Part shown: positions 61,005 to 64,000 of the stretch, in pieces
Position numbering within the stretch: the stretch's first letter is position 1
How the letters are laid out: each line of letters starts with the position of its first letter
Origin: Pycnopodia helianthoides
Taxonomy: Eukaryota > Echinodermata > Asteroidea > Forcipulatida > Asteriidae
Length of the DNA stretch: 64,000 bases
Reading direction: 5' to 3'
Assembly: GCA_032158295.1 (NCBI GenBank)
Contig: CM063252.1
Coordinates: 16,145,952 to 16,209,951 of the forward strand
The notes under the pieces: generated by a model
Databases searched by the model: none
The model's input: the letters and a program-made list of their open reading frames with translations, nothing else
What the model was told of the DNA's origin: nothing
Position numbers and translations under genes: made by a program

Positions 61005-61234
61005 TTAACCCTCTTCCTGTCTGACCATTCAATACCATCCACTGTGGTTTTGAATGATAGATAAACTATGCCAGCCTGCAATATATGATACCATGAGGGA
61101 ATGCATGTACACAGTACACAGTTAGTTCTGTGCACAGTTGTGCCACCGTACACAACCTTGGCAGTCGAATGGTTTCAAATGGTTGGTCAACTCACTGGAA
61201 AATGTTGCCAAATCACTGACAGTAGGAGGGTTAA
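61005..61234 (-). mobile_element. 230-bp TTAA MITE, copy 2 (inverted)
   Basis: Exactly 230 bp like copy 1, with TTAA both sides and termini CCCTCTTCCTGTCTGACC and TCACTGACAGTAGGAGGG. It differs from copy 1 by scattered substitutions and short compensating indels. Confidence 0.9.
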
Positions 61235-61247
61235 TCAATCCATACAG

Positions 61248-61574
61248 CAGGGGTTCTGCCCACAGTGGCCGGTGCCGGAAAACCTGCCCAGCACTCAGGA
61301 TTCCCCAACCACCACTGGCGGAATTTTCTCTGGTTCGGACCACCACACATTTGCCACATTTCTAAATGACACTTGCAATTTCCTTTCAAAGGTTTTCAAC
61401 AAAAATGTAATATTGGGTATTTACCAGTAAAAAATGGTATCCGAAGCTATTCATTTTGAGTACTTCTTTGATTTTTGAGTATATTTATATGATCTGCAGT
61501 GTAACTGATCCATCTCGCAATGGTTTCCAGGGAAACATTCTTCCACCACTAAAGAAATCCTGGGCAGAACCCTG
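61248..61574 (-). mobile_element. element F, copy 2 (inverted)
   Basis: Begins GGGGTTCTGCCCACAGTGG and ends CTGGGCAGAACCCTG. It shares CACTTGCAATTTCCTTTCAA and CCATCTCGCAATGGTTTCC with the complement of 10415-10714. It lies 13 bases after the 230-bp MITE. Confidence 0.82.
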
Positions 61575-62279
61575 AAACAGTCCTTATGCAAGTCTTTAAT
61601 CTTGCGTTAAATGGTGTAAAATGCCTCTAATGCCTCGATGTGTCAAAATCCCCAAACTGTTGGATGATGTCACATTTCAAATATATGGTCATACATTTTT
61701 GTGCAGATTAATTTTTAGTTCGTTCCTGAATTTGGCTCTGAAAGAGTATCAAATAAGATGACATTTTACAGCGTTTTAACATTTGACCTTTAATGTGTAA
61801 TTCATACGTTGTATTTGAAATGATTACTTGCACTTATCGTATCATCAGACGCTAACCTACGATATGTGACAATTAGCATTTAACAAGTTTATGACTTCCC
61901 CAGCTCGATCTGGGTGCAAGGCCTGCAAACATTTTTACAATGGCCATTTTTTCCAATAACTGATTCCCAGGTATAGCTGAAAAACAAGCTCCAATTTACC
62001 AGAGAGCTTTTATTGCTAGCTCTGTGCTCTATATATCTTGTGTGCTTAGGAACGTGTGTGTGTGTACATGTACGTGTGTGTGGGCTTGCACTGCTGCTGG
62101 GGCCGCCTGCCTGAGCGCATGGCGGCCGCTGATTGGATGATGGAGGTGGGCTTGGTGGTGGGCTGATCAGTGGTGTGTTGTAATGTTGGGTGAAGTTCGT
62201 TCACCTCCACTGCTCTCCGTTAGACACCACGCTGTATGGAGTGCAGATGTGCATTGTGGCATTAGTGTACGCTGTACTC
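61575..62279 (+). other. intron, nothing recognised
   Basis: TG-rich simple sequence with TACATGTACG at 62053-62080. No other structure seen. Confidence 0.5.
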
Positions 62280-62431
62280 AGAGTTGCTTAGCAAAAACGA
62301 AGCAGGATACCAGTCGTAAATGGTACATGGGGAGTGCTATTTTGGCTGGTAATCTTATTCTGGTCAGCATGTTGTTATTACGCTGCTTAACAACTTGTTG
62401 TGCTTCAGCAGCTCTGTGAAATTGGGCCCAG
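62280..62431. repeat. family E element, left-truncated
   Basis: Contains TTGCTTAGCAAAAACGAAGC, GGCTGGTAATCTTATTCTGG and the intact right end CAGCTCTGTGAAATTGGGCC. The left terminus is missing. Confidence 0.7.
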
Positions 62432-62900
62432 GGTATAGGCTTGCCTGTAGCATACAGAGCAGGACCTTGTAGTCAAACACACATATGTAGACGGTGTGTG
62501 TGTGTTGAACTTGAACCTTCCCTCCTATATTGTGTACATAGTTTTGTACGTGCTCTTGTACATGTTCCCCAAATTCTCTCTAGCTTATTATCAGAAATGC
62601 AACTCTTTCAGCTGATCTGATTTGTTCTGATCCCTTTTTCCGTTTATTGAGTAAACACAAGAGAAACTGACTGAGGTCAATGGTTCAAATCCCGCTCTGC
62701 TCAACTTGGATATGCTCTAAGGAAATGAAAGTCAACTTTGTGGTTTTACTTTTATCGAGTCAGTATTTATTGTGACAGAGGCAGTATGTACAAGTAGCCA
62801 ATACGTAGCGATTAATTGTTCAGATGTGTGGACATGACCATTGATGTACAAGTACATGTACATTTGTGTACACATGTACATGCTCACGTTTCTACTGACA

Positions 62901-63134
62901 CAGGCCTGGCATTTCATCTCTGAGAGGGCAAGGCCACTTTCATTTTGCAAAGGGGCACCTCCATTGGAAAGTTTTTAAAGTCTGTGGGAAACTTTTGAAG
63001 GGGGCACCAAGGCCAAGACCAGGGGCAACAAGGCCAAGACCAGGGGCACAAGGCCAAGACCAGGGGCAACAGAGGCCAAGACCAGGGGCAACAGAGGCCA
63101 TGGCCTCCGTGGCCTCCGTGTATTTCCAGGCCTG
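62901..63134 (-). repeat. family D element with internal tandem expansion
   Basis: Starts CAGGCCTGGCATTTCATC and ends TATTTCCAGGCCTG, but is 234 bp instead of about 168. The module AAGGCCAAGACCAGGGGCA is repeated four times at about 63008-63090. The Pro/Trp-rich frames across it are artefacts. Confidence 0.9.
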
Positions 63135-63513
63135 CTGACATGCACTGGTGATTTTTACATGTAGATACATATACCAGAAGGTTATTCTATCTAGAAATTA
63201 TAGAAACATATTTACCCCTCACCACCTCCTCCCCCCCAATACATGTACAACAATCAACCTCAGCACCAGAAACTTTGGACTCTGAAAGTAGTAAAAGTAT
63301 TCCTGGCTCCGTGCCAAACATGGTTGTCAGGCCGTTTAACAGGGGCATAATACCTCAGCAATGATTCTGGAAGGTTCTTTGTATTTTGGTAAAAGTCATG
63401 CAAATCATCAAAATTTGCCGTAAAAACTGACTGTTTTTTTGTTTTCTTCGTGTTATCACTTTTCTTTATGAATATGAATAATTGAGTTTGCTTTATTGTC
63501 TTTTCCAATGTAG

Positions 63514-63696
63514 GCCACAGCCCGACACCAATGCAGCTACATCGTGAGGTTACAGGAGAACGAGTTCCTGGCCCAGGGCGGGGACCCCGAGTGGCTACGG
63601 GGGCTGGCGTTCATCCCGGACAAGCTCAGACGGCTCGCCACACTCATCAAACTACTCGTCCATCAACCATGGCTACTCACCAAAGAACACATAGAG
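63514..63696 (+). CDS. SESN: sestrin exon 5 (active-site cysteine region)
   Basis: This 183-nt exon encodes 61 residues, phase 0 at both ends, from TAG acceptor at 63511-63513 to GAG|GTACGG. It opens [14 protein letters not shown] and closes [12 protein letters not shown], matching vertebrate AAARHQCSYLV and HRPWLITKEHI. Cys at exon residue 7 (codon 63532-63534) corresponds to SESN2 Cys125 and the Tyr two later to Tyr127. The residue seven after the Cys, His132 in SESN2 and His in SESN1 and SESN3, is Gln here (CAG, 63553-63555). The GDPEWL element (residues 23-28) is conserved. The donor GTACGG is weaker than the others in this gene. Further exons lie beyond the window. Confidence 0.96.
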
Positions 63697-63736
63697 GTAC
63701 GGTAGTCTGGATGTGGAGAAGCCTGACACGCCCCGG

Positions 63737-63933
63737 TCCCAATTTCATAGAGCTGCTTAACCACAAAAAGTAGCTAAGCACAACTTAGATTATGCTTACC
63801 AGAGTAAGGGTTACCAGCCACACTACCATGCCACATGTACATTTTGTGACTGGTTACCCTTCACATCTTTGCTTAGCAGAAAGTTGTGAGGCAATTTTTT
63901 TCTGCTTAAAGCAGCTCTATGAAATTGGGCCCT
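63737..63933. repeat. family E element
   Basis: Left end GGTCCCAATTTCATAGAGC and right end GCTCTATGAAATTGGGCCC are inverted repeats; the interior has AGCTAAGCACAACTTAGATT and a GGTTACCAGCC segment. It begins 40 bases after the last visible sestrin exon. Confidence 0.85.
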
Positions 63934-64000
63934 GGCTTGGCATGCATTCATTTGGCACCAGGCACAACGGCAATGGACGCTTGAGATTCCCAGCAGTATG

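Noticed and set aside
62640..62720. Second tRNA-like head (GGTTCAAATCCCGCTCTG)
   Set aside because: Only a B-box-like string remains; no A box at the right distance.

Overview
The window is eukaryotic: AT-rich, almost entirely intronic or intergenic, with GC-richer coding exons bounded by GT/AG splice sites, and crowded with short non-autonomous transposons and tandem repeats. Several dispersed repeats (the TTAA-flanked elements containing TGTATCTCAACATATGCA, and a long fold-back beginning GGGACACGTTGCC) match what I remember of sea star sequence. My best guess is therefore an echinoderm, probably an asteroid. That is recognition from memory, not a search result.

One protein-coding gene is clear: a sestrin (SESN), on the + strand, running off the right edge. 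Its exons are: a long-isoform first coding exon (17262-17591); a second, alternative first coding exon (40664-40882); and shared exons at 44867-44932, 55038-55070, 57518-57688 and 63514-63696. Every junction is phase 0, so either first exon splices in frame to 44867. The product matches vertebrate sestrins from the amino-terminal CPFxDVREK or CxxC segment through GPSxFI and RLDHLTTVM to the active-site HQCSY and the [10 protein letters not shown] segment. The carboxy-terminal half (leucine and GATOR2 binding in vertebrate SESN2) lies beyond base 64000. Two weaker proposals are a CpG-rich candidate promoter with a non-coding exon near 7.3-7.6 kb, and a possible third first exon at 54584-54739.

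Layout: 1-7.3 kb, upstream sequence with TTAA-type elements. 7.3-17.2 kb, candidate promoter and first intron, with more elements. 17.2-44.9 kb, the long intron after exon 1a, holding the second promoter and exon 1b at 40.3-40.9 kb. 44.9-63.7 kb, shared exons with introns of 10.1, 2.4 and 5.8 kb. The rest is transposon-derived: several TTAA-flanked MITE families, a roughly 170-bp family ending in CAGGCCTG, a family bounded by GGGCCCAATTTCATAG, a tRNA-derived SINE, a 16-bp minisatellite with higher-order structure, a 13-bp satellite grown inside a dispersed element, and a 123-nt CT array that serves as a splice-acceptor pyrimidine tract.

Points most worth a second look: the conserved two-promoter sestrin architecture; replacement by Gln of the His that follows the active-site Cys by seven residues; the possible third first exon; the CT array at an acceptor; and a MITE group whose central hairpin changes sequence from copy to copy while staying self-complementary.
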